A DNA stretch of 64,000 bases from Capnocytophaga bilenii (GCF_017565765.1 NZ_JAGDYP010000005.1:1-64000), one strand, 5' to 3'. Shown: positions 1 through 8,126, counted from the first letter of the stretch. The notes: generated by a model from the sequence alone, not told the origin. Translations and numbers: made by a program.

Positions 1-461
1 CTACTGCTGGAACACTATTTCATAGACTAAAATTTGGGTTACGTAAAGCATTTTTTATATGTTTTGAAATGACAACTACAACTAAAGGGTTATCAGCCTC
101 ACAAGTTGCTCGTCGTTATGAAATTAGCCGACAAACAGTACATTATTTTATGCAAAAACTTCGTGAAGCTATGAAATCCAGTGAGTCACAGAAAATGGAT
201 GATAGCGTTTAGGTTGATGAATTTACCATAGGAGGAAAAGAGGAAGGAAAACAAGGTAGAAGCTATGACACAAAGAAAAAGAAAGTTCTTTGTGCAATGG
301 AACTTACTGACCGAGGCAAAGTAAAGCGCTTTTACGCACTAAAAATACCTGATTTTTCCTCAAAATCATTACGAACAATATTTGATAAACACATTGATAA
401 GACAGCTTATATAACGACTGATGAATGGAAAGGCTATAAACCAAATATTATAACAAAATGA
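1..461 (+). pseudogene. IS1595-family (ISXO2-like) transposase remnant
   Basis: A frame open from base 3 reads like the middle of an ISXO2-type DDE transposase: a helix-turn-helix stretch (SASQVARRYEISRQTVHYF), then VDEFTIGGKEEG with the first catalytic Asp, then TDEWKGY with the second. An in-frame TAG at 210-212 sits just before VDE, where family members usually have Glu, so one G-to-T change would explain it. The frame ends at TGA 459-461, before the region expected to hold the last catalytic residue. The 5' end lies outside the window. It is therefore dead in at least two ways. The family call rests on motif memory; no terminal inverted repeat is visible here. Confidence 0.75.
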
Positions 462-1123
462 ACAAACTTATCATATTTTTTTGTTGCTCAATTACTTTAT
501 TACGCAGTTGTATAACATTAGATAAAGAAGATACTAATATTATAAAGGTAGATAATTACAAAACTGAAAAAATTAAAATAAAAACTATTAATTCCCGAAA
601 TAAAAAAATAGAATGGCAAGATATTACTAAAGATCATAATGAGGATAAAATGTTTAGTAATTATGTAGAGATAGACTCTCTAAGTATATTGCTAAGATTT
701 GATAATAATACAAAAACAATTTTAAAAGATAATATAGGAGAACCTTATGATGAAGATAGAGTTCATTATACTTACAAGGGTTATTCAAAAAATATTAATT
801 CTTTTATTGTAGAGTCTAATGCTTATGAAGATCGTAGTTTTTTTCTCTATAGTAAAGAAACTGGAGTACAAAAAGAAATAGATAATATTCCTCATATCTC
901 TACCAAAGGGCAACTTTTATTTACCTATGTTCATACTCCCTTTGCTGAGAATGACTCACTTCCTAATGTATATCTTTATCTTGTAAACAAGAATATAGAA
1001 CTAATAGCAAAAATTACCACAAAAAAAGAAATAAAAGAATATTTTTGGAAAGACGAACATACCATATTTTTTAAATTTTTTGATCATCAAGTTAATGGAA
1101 TAAAAATAATAACACAAAGGTAA
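458..1123 (+). CDS. Putative lipoprotein, unknown function
   Basis: This 221-residue protein begins with a short basic start, a hydrophobic stretch and a Cys near residue 18 (LLRSC), a weak lipobox that suggests export and lipid anchoring. The rest is Lys/Asn/Asp-rich with no motif I recognise. Its ATG overlaps the stop of the transposase remnant upstream, so expression may depend on a promoter inside that debris. The next gene is also a lipoprotein and is followed by a broken gene, so an immunity-protein role is possible, but that is inference from position. Base use is very AT-rich compared with the core genes to the right. Confidence 0.55.
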   Translation: MNKLIIFFCCSITLLRSCITLDKEDTNIIKVDNYKTEKIKIKTINSRNKKIEWQDITKDHNEDKMFSNYVEIDSLSILLRFDNNTKTILKDNIGEPYDEDRVHYTYKGYSKNINSFIVESNAYEDRSFFLYSKETGVQKEIDNIPHISTKGQLLFTYVHTPFAENDSLPNVYLYLVNKNIELIAKITTKKEIKEYFWKDEHTIFFKFFDHQVNGIKIITQR

Positions 1124-1160
1124 ATTCTATTTTATATTGCATAAATATCTTAAAAAACAA

Positions 1161-1676
1161 ATGAAAAAACAAAAAATGAAATTATTACTTATTAGTTTAT
1201 TTTTAATAGGGACAGTGAGTTCTTGTGAAAATGTTGTTAATAATAACACTGAAAAAGATCCACTAAATGAATCATTAAGTATCGAATCTGATACCAAAAT
1301 AAACAATCCACTAGCGAACAAAAAGTTTTATTATTTATATAAAGATGAAGATGATGGAGAACTCTTTCTTGCTGTATACCCATATCTTGAAGACGATTAT
1401 GATATGGCTAAAATTATTTTTACTGACTCAATGCTTATTGATGGTTGGAATATTATGGAACCATATGAGTGGAAAATAGAAAGGGTTTCCCAACAAGATT
1501 CTCTTTTAATCTATCACTTACAAATGATGTATCCAGAAACTCAAGATACTTTTTATTTTAATTATAATGAAAAAAAAGGTATTTTATATAGAAAGGATAG
1601 AGATACGACTTATATTTTAATAGATTCTTTAAAGAGTAATAGTGTGAGAAAAGTAAAAGCAGAGTGGATACTATGA
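1161..1676 (+). CDS. Putative lipoprotein, unknown function
   Basis: I chose the ATG at 1161 over an upstream TTG at 1137 because it places a normal signal peptide at the N-terminus: MKKQKMKLLL, a hydrophobic core and a lipobox-like VSSC. The mature part of about 150 residues is acidic, with several Asp/Glu/Tyr-rich strands (for example YPYLEDDYDMAK), and matches no family I know. It is directly followed by the first copy of a 120-base segment shared with the broken gene further on. Such small exported proteins beside C-terminal gene fragments are typical of immunity proteins for periplasmic toxins. That is inference only. Confidence 0.55.
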   Translation: MKKQKMKLLLISLFLIGTVSSCENVVNNNTEKDPLNESLSIESDTKINNPLANKKFYYLYKDEDDGELFLAVYPYLEDDYDMAKIIFTDSMLIDGWNIMEPYEWKIERVSQQDSLLIYHLQMMYPETQDTFYFNYNEKKGILYRKDRDTTYILIDSLKSNSVRKVKAEWIL

Positions 1677-1679
1677 TTT

Positions 1680-2057
1680 ATATCTCAGTTATGTTCTAAA
1701 AAAAAAAAGATAACAGAAACCCTATTTAAGAAAGGAATAGATTTAAATTATTTAGACCCTGATGCAAAAACACAAAACTATTATATAAAGGTAGAAGCCT
1801 ATGCAGGTAAGAAAGAATCGGGTGCTTTTGAACTTAGTTTTGAAAGTAAGCAAATTGAAGTGAGTAAAAGCCCTGTAAAAGTAGAGGTTGGAGAAGGGAA
1901 GAAAGAAGAACCATTAGAAGAAGGGGCTTGCCCATATTGTCGTAAAAAGCATATTGATTTGACAAGTAAGATGACTTTTCAAAATCAAAAAGATAGTACG
2001 GGATGTGCAAGAACTTCAAAAGCGATAATTAATGGAAGGATTAATAACATTAGATAA
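1680..2057 (+). pseudogene. Truncated gene, conserved segment A with a Cys-containing C-terminus
   Basis: This open frame has no plausible start after a run of eleven A (1698-1708), so it looks like the 3' end of a longer gene. It reads through NYYIKVEAYAGKKESG and FELSFES (segment A), then a charged linker, then ACPYCRKKHIDL and a short tail ending at 2057. Segment A recurs with the same length in the broken gene at 2610. The CPYC pair could bind metal, but I do not recognise the domain. Conserved segments joined to different C-termini are seen in polymorphic toxins and secreted effectors, so this may be a decayed effector end. The 5' part is missing. Confidence 0.5.
1761..1880 (+). repeat. 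120-base segment, copy A
   Basis: This segment aligns without gaps to 2610-2729 and encodes nearly the same residues (D-x-x-TQNYYIKVEAYAGKKESG-x-FELSFES). Many differences are third-position changes, so the two copies diverged while still under protein-level selection. Confidence 0.8.
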
Positions 2058-2069
2058 ACTAAAGAAACT

Positions 2070-2603
2070 ATGAAAAGAATTATAATACTATTTGTTGCAA
2101 TCTCAATAATATCTTGTAAAAACAGAGTAAATTATGATAGTTCAACTTACTTAACAGAAGAAGATACAATAAGAGAACCATATAAAAGTCCTATACCTCA
2201 AAAAACTAAGTATAACTTAACAAAGTTGTATTATCGTGTTCTCTTTAATGAAGATTGTAGAAGTTTTGAAATAGATACTCTTACTTATGTAGAGATTAAA
2301 GATAGTCTTTTAATAGATAAAATATCTATGGATTGGTTTCTTTTAAAAATTAATAAAATAGATACAGTTTCAGGAGTAATAAATATATACATAGGAGAAG
2401 AATCTGATTATGAAGATGACCCTATACTATATAAATTTGGTAAGATATATAGTAATAGACATATTTATTATATCAAAAGAAAAGGCAAGTATTTATCTAT
2501 AACAAATGATGCAATACCAGATAATTCAGATGTTTATATTGAAAAAGAAAAAGTAAAAGATTCAGGATTAAAGTATTATACCTATGAAGATCAAGTGGAT
2601 TAA
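2070..2603 (+). CDS. Putative lipoprotein, unknown function
   Basis: This 177-residue protein starts MKRIIILFVAISIISC, a compact signal peptide with a Cys at residue 16 in a lipobox-like setting, so outer- or inner-membrane anchoring is likely. The mature part is rich in Tyr, Ile and acidic residues with no known motif. It sits between two broken genes that share a conserved segment: the end of copy A lies 12 bases upstream, and copy B starts right after its stop. This order (C-terminal gene end, then small exported protein) fits an effector/immunity pair, and this protein would be the immunity partner of the CPYC-containing tail. That role is not shown by the sequence. Confidence 0.6.
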   Translation: MKRIIILFVAISIISCKNRVNYDSSTYLTEEDTIREPYKSPIPQKTKYNLTKLYYRVLFNEDCRSFEIDTLTYVEIKDSLLIDKISMDWFLLKINKIDTVSGVINIYIGEESDYEDDPILYKFGKIYSNRHIYYIKRKGKYLSITNDAIPDNSDVYIEKEKVKDSGLKYYTYEDQVD

Positions 2604-2609
2604 AAAGAA

Positions 2610-2729
2610 GATTCAGAAACACAAAATTATTACATAAAAGTAGAAGCCTACGCAGGCAAGAAAGAATCGGGTACTTTTGAACTTAGCTTTGAAAGTATGC
2701 AATTTGAAGTCGGCAACAGCCCTGTAAAA
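2610..2729 (+). repeat. 120-base segment, copy B
   Basis: Second copy of the segment at 1761-1880, same length and no gaps, starting immediately after the stop of the lipoprotein gene. It forms the beginning of what remains of the DUF5675-like gene. Confidence 0.8.
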
Positions 2730-3260
2730 ATAGGTGATAGTAAAAGAAAAGAAGAGGAAAAGAAAATTGAAGCTGATAAAGAGTTTTTACCTTTGATCAT
2801 TTAGAAGGATATATATGTGAACCTTCTGGTCCTGATGAAACAAGGAAGGAACTCGATAAACGTATTCCAGAAGGAACATATAAATTAGTCTGGCACATAA
2901 GTGATAATTTTCCTAAATATAAATATAGTCCAAAAATACTCAAAAATGGATTCCCAAAGCTATATAATAAGAATGTCCCTGAAACGAGAGGAATTTTAAT
3001 ACATTCTGGCACTGTTGGAAAACATTCTGTGGGATGTATTTTTGCCTGGAACAAGTGTGGTAAAAAATAAAGAGAATAAGATAATATCTCTGGTTAATAG
3101 TAGGTCTATGTTTTTCAAATTTATTGATAAAAAAATAGAAATAAAAGGTATAGAAAAAATAAATGTAACCTTCAAAAATCAAATTGAAGATACATATGAT
3201 ATTGAGTTTGTAGAAAGTATTGAAAACCCATTACCTCCTAAACCTAAGAAAAAGAATTAA
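2610..3260 (+). pseudogene. DUF5675-like gene with conserved segment B, two frameshifts
   Basis: Three adjacent frames join into one sensible protein. The first runs from segment B to KEF. The second runs from TFDHLEGYICEPSG through IPEGTYKLVWHISDN and RGILIHSGTVGKHSVGCIF. The third runs from PGTSVVKNKENK to a Pro/Lys-rich tail at 3260. The middle pattern (an IPxGxY segment followed by GIxIHxG and a GC motif) is what I recall for DUF5675. Both junctions lie in runs of five T (2784-2788 and 3039-3043), and one extra T at each restores a continuous frame. No start is present. It may be a decayed effector, or an intact gene hit by homopolymer sequencing errors. The short secreted protein that follows would be its partner. 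Confidence 0.6.
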
Positions 3261-3286
3261 GAATTTAATGATTGAAAATAAATATT

Positions 3287-3637
3287 ATGGACAAACGTGT
3301 GTATATTTTTTTTACCCTATTTATTATAACTATAATCTCTCACTCTCAGGAGAAATGTGATTTTGACAGTTTTATTAAAAATGAATTTCCCGCAAAAGAA
3401 AAAGATTTTATGGAGGGGAAACTAAATTTAAAAAACATCAATATAGGTTTTATTTTCTTTAAACCTATTCGTTATTTAGGTTTTATAGATTCAAAGATTA
3501 AAAGAAGAATAGATGTTAAATTTTTAAAAATATCTAAATCAGAAATAAATGATAGTATTTACTTAGCAAAAGGTAAAACTATAGTAGGAAAGAATACAAG
3601 ACTTTTTGAAGGAAAAATTCAAGGAGCAAAAAGATAA
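3287..3637 (+). CDS. Small secreted protein, unknown function
   Basis: From the ATG at 3287 the product is 116 residues: MDKRVYIFFTLF, a hydrophobic core, then SHSQEKCDFD, which looks like a signal peptide cleaved near the Gln. An upstream TTG at 3272 adds only five residues and was not chosen. The mature part is basic and Lys/Ile-rich, with a short FFKPIRYLGF strand, and belongs to no family I can name. It follows the broken DUF5675-like gene by 26 bases, as an immunity gene would follow a periplasmic toxin. That reading is inference. It is the last accessory gene before the core gene rlmH. Confidence 0.5.
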   Translation: MDKRVYIFFTLFIITIISHSQEKCDFDSFIKNEFPAKEKDFMEGKLNLKNINIGFIFFKPIRYLGFIDSKIKRRIDVKFLKISKSEINDSIYLAKGKTIVGKNTRLFEGKIQGAKR

Positions 3638-3682
3638 GAAAGCTAGTAATGAATAGTAATAAAAAAATATTAGAAAAATTAA

Positions 3683-4156
3683 ATGAATATTAAGCTTATA
3701 GCTATAGGAAAAACCGATAGTGCTGCATTACAGCAGCTTATTAGTACTTACGAAAAAAGATTGGTTCGCTATATTAATTTTGAACTACAGTTACTCCCTG
3801 ATATTAAAAATAGTAAATCGCTCACTGAGGAGCTGCAAAAAATAAAAGAGGGGGAGCTCATTCTTAGTAATGTAGAGTCTTCTCACTACCTAATTCTTTT
3901 AGATGAGCGTGGTAAAGAATATACGTCAGTAACTTTTGCTGATGAACTTCAGAAGAAAATGAATACAAGTATTAAACAGCTTACTTTTGTTATTGGGGGT
4001 CCTTATGGTTTTTCTCAGGAGGTATATAATAGGGCTAATGGTAAGTTATCGCTTTCTAAACTTACTTTTTCACACCAAATGATACGGCTCTTTTTTATAG
4101 AGCAATTGTATCGTGCTTTTACTATTTTGAGGAATGAGCCTTATCATCATCAATAA
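3683..4156 (+). CDS. rlmH: 23S rRNA pseudouridine-1915 N3-methyltransferase RlmH
   Basis: RlmH is a SPOUT-class methyltransferase that uses S-adenosylmethionine to methylate pseudouridine 1915 in helix 69 of 23S rRNA, acting on assembled ribosomes. The 157-residue length is normal for the family. The SAM-binding knot is visible at FVIGGPYGF (residues 102-110), followed by LSKLTFSHQMIRL and the characteristic C-terminal RNEPYHH (150-156). The start at 3683 gives the usual MNIKLIAIGKT N-terminus. It marks the return to core genes after the accessory region. The following MFS gene starts 34 bases after its stop. Confidence 0.95.
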   Translation: MNIKLIAIGKTDSAALQQLISTYEKRLVRYINFELQLLPDIKNSKSLTEELQKIKEGELILSNVESSHYLILLDERGKEYTSVTFADELQKKMNTSIKQLTFVIGGPYGFSQEVYNRANGKLSLSKLTFSHQMIRLFFIEQLYRAFTILRNEPYHHQ

Positions 4157-4162
4157 TTTTTG

Positions 4163-4170
4163 TATTTTTG
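4163..4170 (+). promoter_or_regulatory. Probable -7 element (TATTTTTG)
   Basis: This matches the Bacteroidota TAnnTTTG element just downstream of rlmH and 20 bases before the MFS start. No convincing -33 TTG lies at the usual spacing, so the promoter may be weak or misjudged. Confidence 0.4.
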
Positions 4171-4190
4171 CCCGCTTAAAAATAAAAACA

Positions 4191-5336
4191 ATGATAAAAA
4201 AATTGTGGCCTTTAGCTATAGGAGGCTTAGCTTTAGGAGCTACCGAGTTTCTAATTATGGGTTTATTGCGTGTAATAGGTGAAGATATGAGCTTGACGGA
4301 TGCTATTACGGGGAGGTTTATTTCGGCATATGCTATAGGGGTAGTGGTAGGGGCTCCTACGCTCATTGCACTGGCTGCTTCGTACAACCCTAAGAAGATA
4401 CTATTATTGTTTATGATACTCTTTACACTCTTCAATGGGGTTTCAGCCTTTTCTACCAATTACATTACTTTGTTATTAGCTCGTTTCTTTTCGGGCTTGC
4501 CTCACGGTGCTTTCTTTGGGGTGGGGGCTATTGTTGCCAAGCAATTAGCTCCTAAGGGTAAAGAGGCTTTTGCTATCTCAATTATGTTTGCAGGACTTAC
4601 GGTTGCCAATTTGGTAATGGTGCCGTTACTCACTTATGTGGGTGCTATAATAGGCTGGCGTATGGCGATGGGCTGTGTTTCGGCTTTAGGGCTGCTTACG
4701 ATGTTGTCTATATTTTTCTTCTTACCTAATGTAGAGCATAAAAGAGATATTGGTGTGAAACGTGAAGTACGTTTGTTCTTTAATCCGAGGTCTTTATTGG
4801 TGTTGGCTATTACGGCTTTTGGTTGCGGTGGTCTTTTTGCGTGGTTTAGTTATATACAGCCTTTGATGTTGGAGACGGCTCATATAAGCTCTGATATGAA
4901 ATCGGTAGTGATGATTGTAGCTGGAGCGGGAATGGTGGTAGGTAACCTATTGGGAGGGTGGCTTACCGACCGCTTATCGCCTATCAAAGCTACTATTTAT
5001 ATCTCGTTATTGCTTATTAGTGTTTTGTTGTTGGTTTTCTTTTTTTCGCATATACAGCCTATAGCGTGGGTACTTACGTTTGTATGTGGTGCAATGTCGA
5101 TGTCATTAGGTTCGCCGCTTAATATGCTTATTTTTCGCTGCGCACCACAATCAGAGATGATGGGTGCCGCTTTTATGCAAGCAGGCTTTAATACGGCTAA
5201 TTCTGTTGGTGCTTATGTGGGCGGACTGCCGTTGCTTTATGGGCTTAGTACTAACTATCCTTCACTGATGGGTGCTGGCTTGGCTACTATAGGATTATTG
5301 CTTACTTTCTACTTGTGGCGCGTTATTAGGTTCTAA
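4191..5336 (+). CDS. MFS transporter, AraJ/DHA1-like efflux protein
   Basis: This is a 381-residue major facilitator with about twelve hydrophobic segments and no large soluble domain. I placed the start at 4191 (MIKKLWPLAIGGLALG); an in-frame upstream start at 4134 lies inside rlmH and would add a non-hydrophobic tail. After the first helix, EFLIMGLL and then a loop with GRFISAYAIG match sugar-efflux/AraJ-type exporters, and the loop WLTDRLSPIKA is the second-half counterpart of the MFS signature. The substrate cannot be read from sequence; drugs, sugars or purines are all possible. Its last 42 bases overlap the convergent acyltransferase gene. Confidence 0.85.
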   Translation: MIKKLWPLAIGGLALGATEFLIMGLLRVIGEDMSLTDAITGRFISAYAIGVVVGAPTLIALAASYNPKKILLLFMILFTLFNGVSAFSTNYITLLLARFFSGLPHGAFFGVGAIVAKQLAPKGKEAFAISIMFAGLTVANLVMVPLLTYVGAIIGWRMAMGCVSALGLLTMLSIFFFLPNVEHKRDIGVKREVRLFFNPRSLLVLAITAFGCGGLFAWFSYIQPLMLETAHISSDMKSVVMIVAGAGMVVGNLLGGWLTDRLSPIKATIYISLLLISVLLLVFFFSHIQPIAWVLTFVCGAMSMSLGSPLNMLIFRCAPQSEMMGAAFMQAGFNTANSVGAYVGGLPLLYGLSTNYPSLMGAGLATIGLLLTFYLWRVIRF

Positions 5337-6083
5337 TTTTTTTACTTTTAAGAATGATTCGTGTTGTTCTATAGCTATTTCTATTTTAGTAACGATTTCT
5401 TCTACGGTATCATTTTCATAATCTATCTGTAAAGGAGGTTTAATAATCATAGATTGTTGAACCCCTTTCTTTTTTATATTGATGCCTTTTTTATCAAACG
5501 AACGCCTAAACCCATCAATCACTATAGGCACTACTATGGGTTTGTATTGTTTGATGAGGTGCGCAGTACCTTTGCGGATAGGTTTCCAAGGAGAGGTAGT
5601 ACCTTGTGGGAAAGTAATCACCCAGCCGTCAGCTAATGCAATGCCTATGTTTTCTACATCGCTTTGGCGTACCTCACGATGTATTTCTTTACCTTTTTCA
5701 CGCCACGTTCTATTCACAGGAATAGCGCCTGCATAGCCTAATATTTTGGGTAATATCCCCGATTTCATCGTTTCAGAAGCGGCTACGTAATAGATGTTTA
5801 GCTTCGGATTCCATAAATAAAACATATTATCAAGGGTATCTTTGCGTCCTTTTAGGCTTGCGTTGAACACGTGATACATAGCGGTAACATCGGCAAAGTA
5901 TGTTTGGTGATTTGATATAAACATTACGTTCTGAGGGGGTAAAGCACGTATAATGTCCGACCCCTCAATCTTTAGCTGATTGAAACCATCATAACGACTA
6001 TGGGTTATAATTCCAAATATGCGTATAAGCCATTTTTTAACGAAGAGGAAATGCCCAAAAGGGTCTTTTTTGAATAAAACCAT
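5295..6083 (-). CDS. 1-acyl-glycerol-3-phosphate acyltransferase (PlsC-like)
   Basis: This is a lysophospholipid acyltransferase-type protein of about 262 residues. The four blocks are present in variant form: SNHQTYFAD (His-x5-Asp, one residue longer than the usual His-x4-Asp), AGAIPVNR, FPQGTTSPW (Gln where FPEGT is usual), and VVPIVIDGF. It would acylate lysophosphatidate or a related lipid at the inner membrane. I chose ATG 6083 (MVLFKKDPFG) because a frame start at 6143 lies beyond the hairpin that terminates ppa. It overlaps the 3' end of the MFS gene by 42 bases. The substrate is uncertain because of the variant motifs. Confidence 0.8.
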   Translation of the reverse strand: MVLFKKDPFGHFLFVKKWLIRIFGIITHSRYDGFNQLKIEGSDIIRALPPQNVMFISNHQTYFADVTAMYHVFNASLKGRKDTLDNMFYLWNPKLNIYYVAASETMKSGILPKILGYAGAIPVNRTWREKGKEIHREVRQSDVENIGIALADGWVITFPQGTTSPWKPIRKGTAHLIKQYKPIVVPIVIDGFRRSFDKKGINIKKKGVQQSMIIKPPLQIDYENDTVEEIVTKIEIAIEQHESFLKVKKLEPNNAPQVESKQ

Positions 6084-6113
6084 CTGAAGTATCCTTATTA
6101 TATTAATAAAAAT

Positions 6114-6141
6114 GCCAATGCACATATTTTTGTACATTGGC
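6114..6141 (-). terminator. Hairpin terminator of ppa
   Basis: Arms GCCAATGCAC (6114-6123) and GTACATTGGC (6132-6141) pair with one mismatch. On the minus strand the stem is followed by ATTTTTATTA. It lies 13 bases after the ppa stop and argues against an acyltransferase start at 6143. Confidence 0.7.
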
Positions 6142-6154
6142 AACTTTACTGTTT

Positions 6155-6673
6155 TTAGTTAATTGAGAAGTTTTTACGGCTACCAATATAGCGTTCTTTA
6201 CACTCGTGGTATATTTTTATTGCTTCTTCAGCATTACCCCAACCGTGTATAGCTACCTTTTTCTTTTCTAAGTCTTTGTATACACTAAAGAAGTGTTCAA
6301 TTTCCTTGATAAGGTGCGGGTTTAGGTCGCTAAGGTCGTTCATTTTGTTCCAAATAGGGTCTGATACGGGCACACATATTACCTTTTCATCAGGTCCTTT
6401 TTCGTCTGCCATATGGAATACGCCTATAGGCTTTACTTCCATCACACAGCCTGGGAAGGTGGGTTCGGTAACCAAGACCAACACGTCTAACGGGTCGGAG
6501 TCTAAAGCTAATGATTCTGGTACAAAACCATAATCGGCTGGGTACATCATTGAAGAGAATATCATACGATCGTAACGCACTTTGCGCAAGATAAAATCGT
6601 ACTCATACTTGTTTCTACTTCCTTTGGGAATCTCAATCAAAACATCAAATGATAGTTCTTTTTTGTCTGACAT
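6155..6673 (-). CDS. ppa: Inorganic pyrophosphatase (family I)
   Basis: Soluble enzyme that hydrolyses pyrophosphate to phosphate and so drives biosynthetic reactions in the cytoplasm. At 172 residues it has the usual bacterial family I length. Visible active-site landmarks are IPKGSRNKYEYD (16-26), YPADYGFVPE (44-53) and DSDPLDVLV (58-66), which carries the Asp residues that bind Mg2+. Upstream on the minus strand is a full Bacteroidota promoter (6701-6730) and downstream a hairpin terminator, so it seems to be transcribed alone. Confidence 0.95.
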   Translation of the reverse strand: MSDKKELSFDVLIEIPKGSRNKYEYDFILRKVRYDRMIFSSMMYPADYGFVPESLALDSDPLDVLVLVTEPTFPGCVMEVKPIGVFHMADEKGPDEKVICVPVSDPIWNKMNDLSDLNPHLIKEIEHFFSVYKDLEKKKVAIHGWGNAEEAIKIYHECKERYIGSRKNFSIN

Positions 6674-6700
6674 TTTATTCTTAATTAGTGTTTATTGCTG

Positions 6701-6730
6701 CAAAAATACAAAATTATTAGCAATTAACAA
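6701..6730 (-). promoter_or_regulatory. Promoter of ppa
   Basis: On the minus strand TTG (6728-6730), 19 bases, then TATTTTTG (6701-6708) matches the Bacteroidota -33/-7 pattern, ending 27 bases upstream of the ppa start. Confidence 0.75.
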
Positions 6731-6749
6731 TTATTATAATGTTTTTTTA

Positions 6750-8072
6750 TTATTGAGCTGACCATTCTACCTTGCGTGATACGTACATCACTGTTGCCAA
6801 AATAGCGAATAGCCCAATGCTTCCTACTAATAAGGCATAATTTTCAAGCTGAATAATCACGTAAATAAAACCGTATAGCGCTGCCAATGATGCAAATATA
6901 AAAGTGGGGAACTTCTTATTCTTCAGTATTGAAATGGAGTACAAACTAATAAGCCCTACAGTCATCAAAGAAGATATAAAGTAAGCAAATGAAAAGCTAC
7001 TATGTTCAGTAATTGAAATAAGGAGTGTATAGAACAGCACAAGTGCTAAGCCTATCATCGTATACTGAAAAATATGTATTTTTATTTTGCTGATAGATTG
7101 TATTAAGAAGAAGATTAAGAAAGTGAGAAATATCACCAAATAACCATATTTAGCAACACGTTCGTTTTGTTGATACTCATCTACAGGGATGATAAAATCT
7201 ACATCGTAAGTGTATGGTGCTATACTGGGTAACGTGCCAAAGGATTGTTGTGCAAATGGTCGGTTGATGTGCAACACGCGCCACGAAGCGGTAAAACCAT
7301 TGGCATTAATTTGCTTATCATAAGGCAAGAAATTGCCCATAAAGCTTGGGTTTGCCCAGTTAGAGCTAAGGGTACTCTCGGTAGTCTTTCCTATAGGTAC
7401 TATTGCTATTTTTTTGCTTCCATCGTATTGTATTGAAAATTCAAATGAAGGATTGGCTAAGAACTCTTGGAAGTTGATAAATCCTGTTTCTAAGGATGCT
7501 ACATCGTCATTATTATCATCGTAATAGCGCTCATCATTATTGCGTTGTTCGTAAATAGGTTCAAAGGGGTAGTCTTTGCCACCTAATTTGATAGTAACAC
7601 CATTTTTAATACTTGCCAAGTTGGTAGTTCTGATAAGAATAGTTGCTTTGTTCCACTCAATATGCTCATTAGCGATTCCTTTAGTGCTAAAATCGGGGGC
7701 TATATAATTACCCGAAAAATCCATAGTAGCATTAAAAACTACTGTTTCATAGTTGTTGCGCTTTTTTGTTTCAGTTTTTACGTTTGATGTATTTTTTAGT
7801 ACTTCGGGAAAGAAATAAGCATATCTTATTTCAAATGTGTTATTATCATATACTTTATAAGGGATTTTTAAGATAGGACCATAGAAGAAAACCTCGCCTC
7901 CCCATTTATTAGCAATTTCATTCACTACCGATTCTTGCCTTTCTTTGCGTTCGCTTACTAAGTTCTGTACGAATAAAAGCGGAATAAGCAATACTAAGGT
8001 TAATAAGCCTATAAGTATCAGTCTAAAGGTATTAGACTGGAATAAATTGTTTGTTGTTTTATCTGTATCCAT
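6750..8072 (-). CDS. creD: Inner membrane protein CreD
   Basis: CreD is an inner-membrane protein of poorly known function, linked in other bacteria to envelope stress and the CreBC regulon. This 440-residue copy has the family layout: a short cytoplasmic start, one membrane helix near residues 15-35, a periplasmic region of about 270 residues beginning with KWGGEVFFYGPILKIPY, and four or five membrane helices from about residue 305 to the end. No CreB or CreC is nearby, so it is an orphan here. It lies downstream of the cyclophilin-FKBP gene but is separated from it by a hairpin. Confidence 0.88.
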   Translation of the reverse strand: MDTDKTTNNLFQSNTFRLILIGLLTLVLLIPLLFVQNLVSERKERQESVVNEIANKWGGEVFFYGPILKIPYKVYDNNTFEIRYAYFFPEVLKNTSNVKTETKKRNNYETVVFNATMDFSGNYIAPDFSTKGIANEHIEWNKATILIRTTNLASIKNGVTIKLGGKDYPFEPIYEQRNNDERYYDDNNDDVASLETGFINFQEFLANPSFEFSIQYDGSKKIAIVPIGKTTESTLSSNWANPSFMGNFLPYDKQINANGFTASWRVLHINRPFAQQSFGTLPSIAPYTYDVDFIIPVDEYQQNERVAKYGYLVIFLTFLIFFLIQSISKIKIHIFQYTMIGLALVLFYTLLISITEHSSFSFAYFISSLMTVGLISLYSISILKNKKFPTFIFASLAALYGFIYVIIQLENYALLVGSIGLFAILATVMYVSRKVEWSAQ

Positions 8073-8093
8073 AATATGAAGAATTAAAATTAT

Positions 8094-8126
8094 AAGAGGC
8101 TGTCAATACAAAACCAACAGCCTCTT
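8094..8126 (-). terminator. Hairpin between the PPIase gene and creD
   Basis: Perfect 10-base arms AAGAGGCTGT (8094-8103) and ACAGCCTCTT (8117-8126) around a 13-base loop, just after the PPIase stop on the minus strand. The following bases are AT-rich without a long T run, so termination may be partial. Confidence 0.65.

Noticed and set aside
6084-6143. Longer N-terminus of the acyltransferase gene
   Set aside because: The start at 6143 lies just before the ppa terminator hairpin on that strand, so transcription and translation from there are unlikely; 6083 fits the family start.
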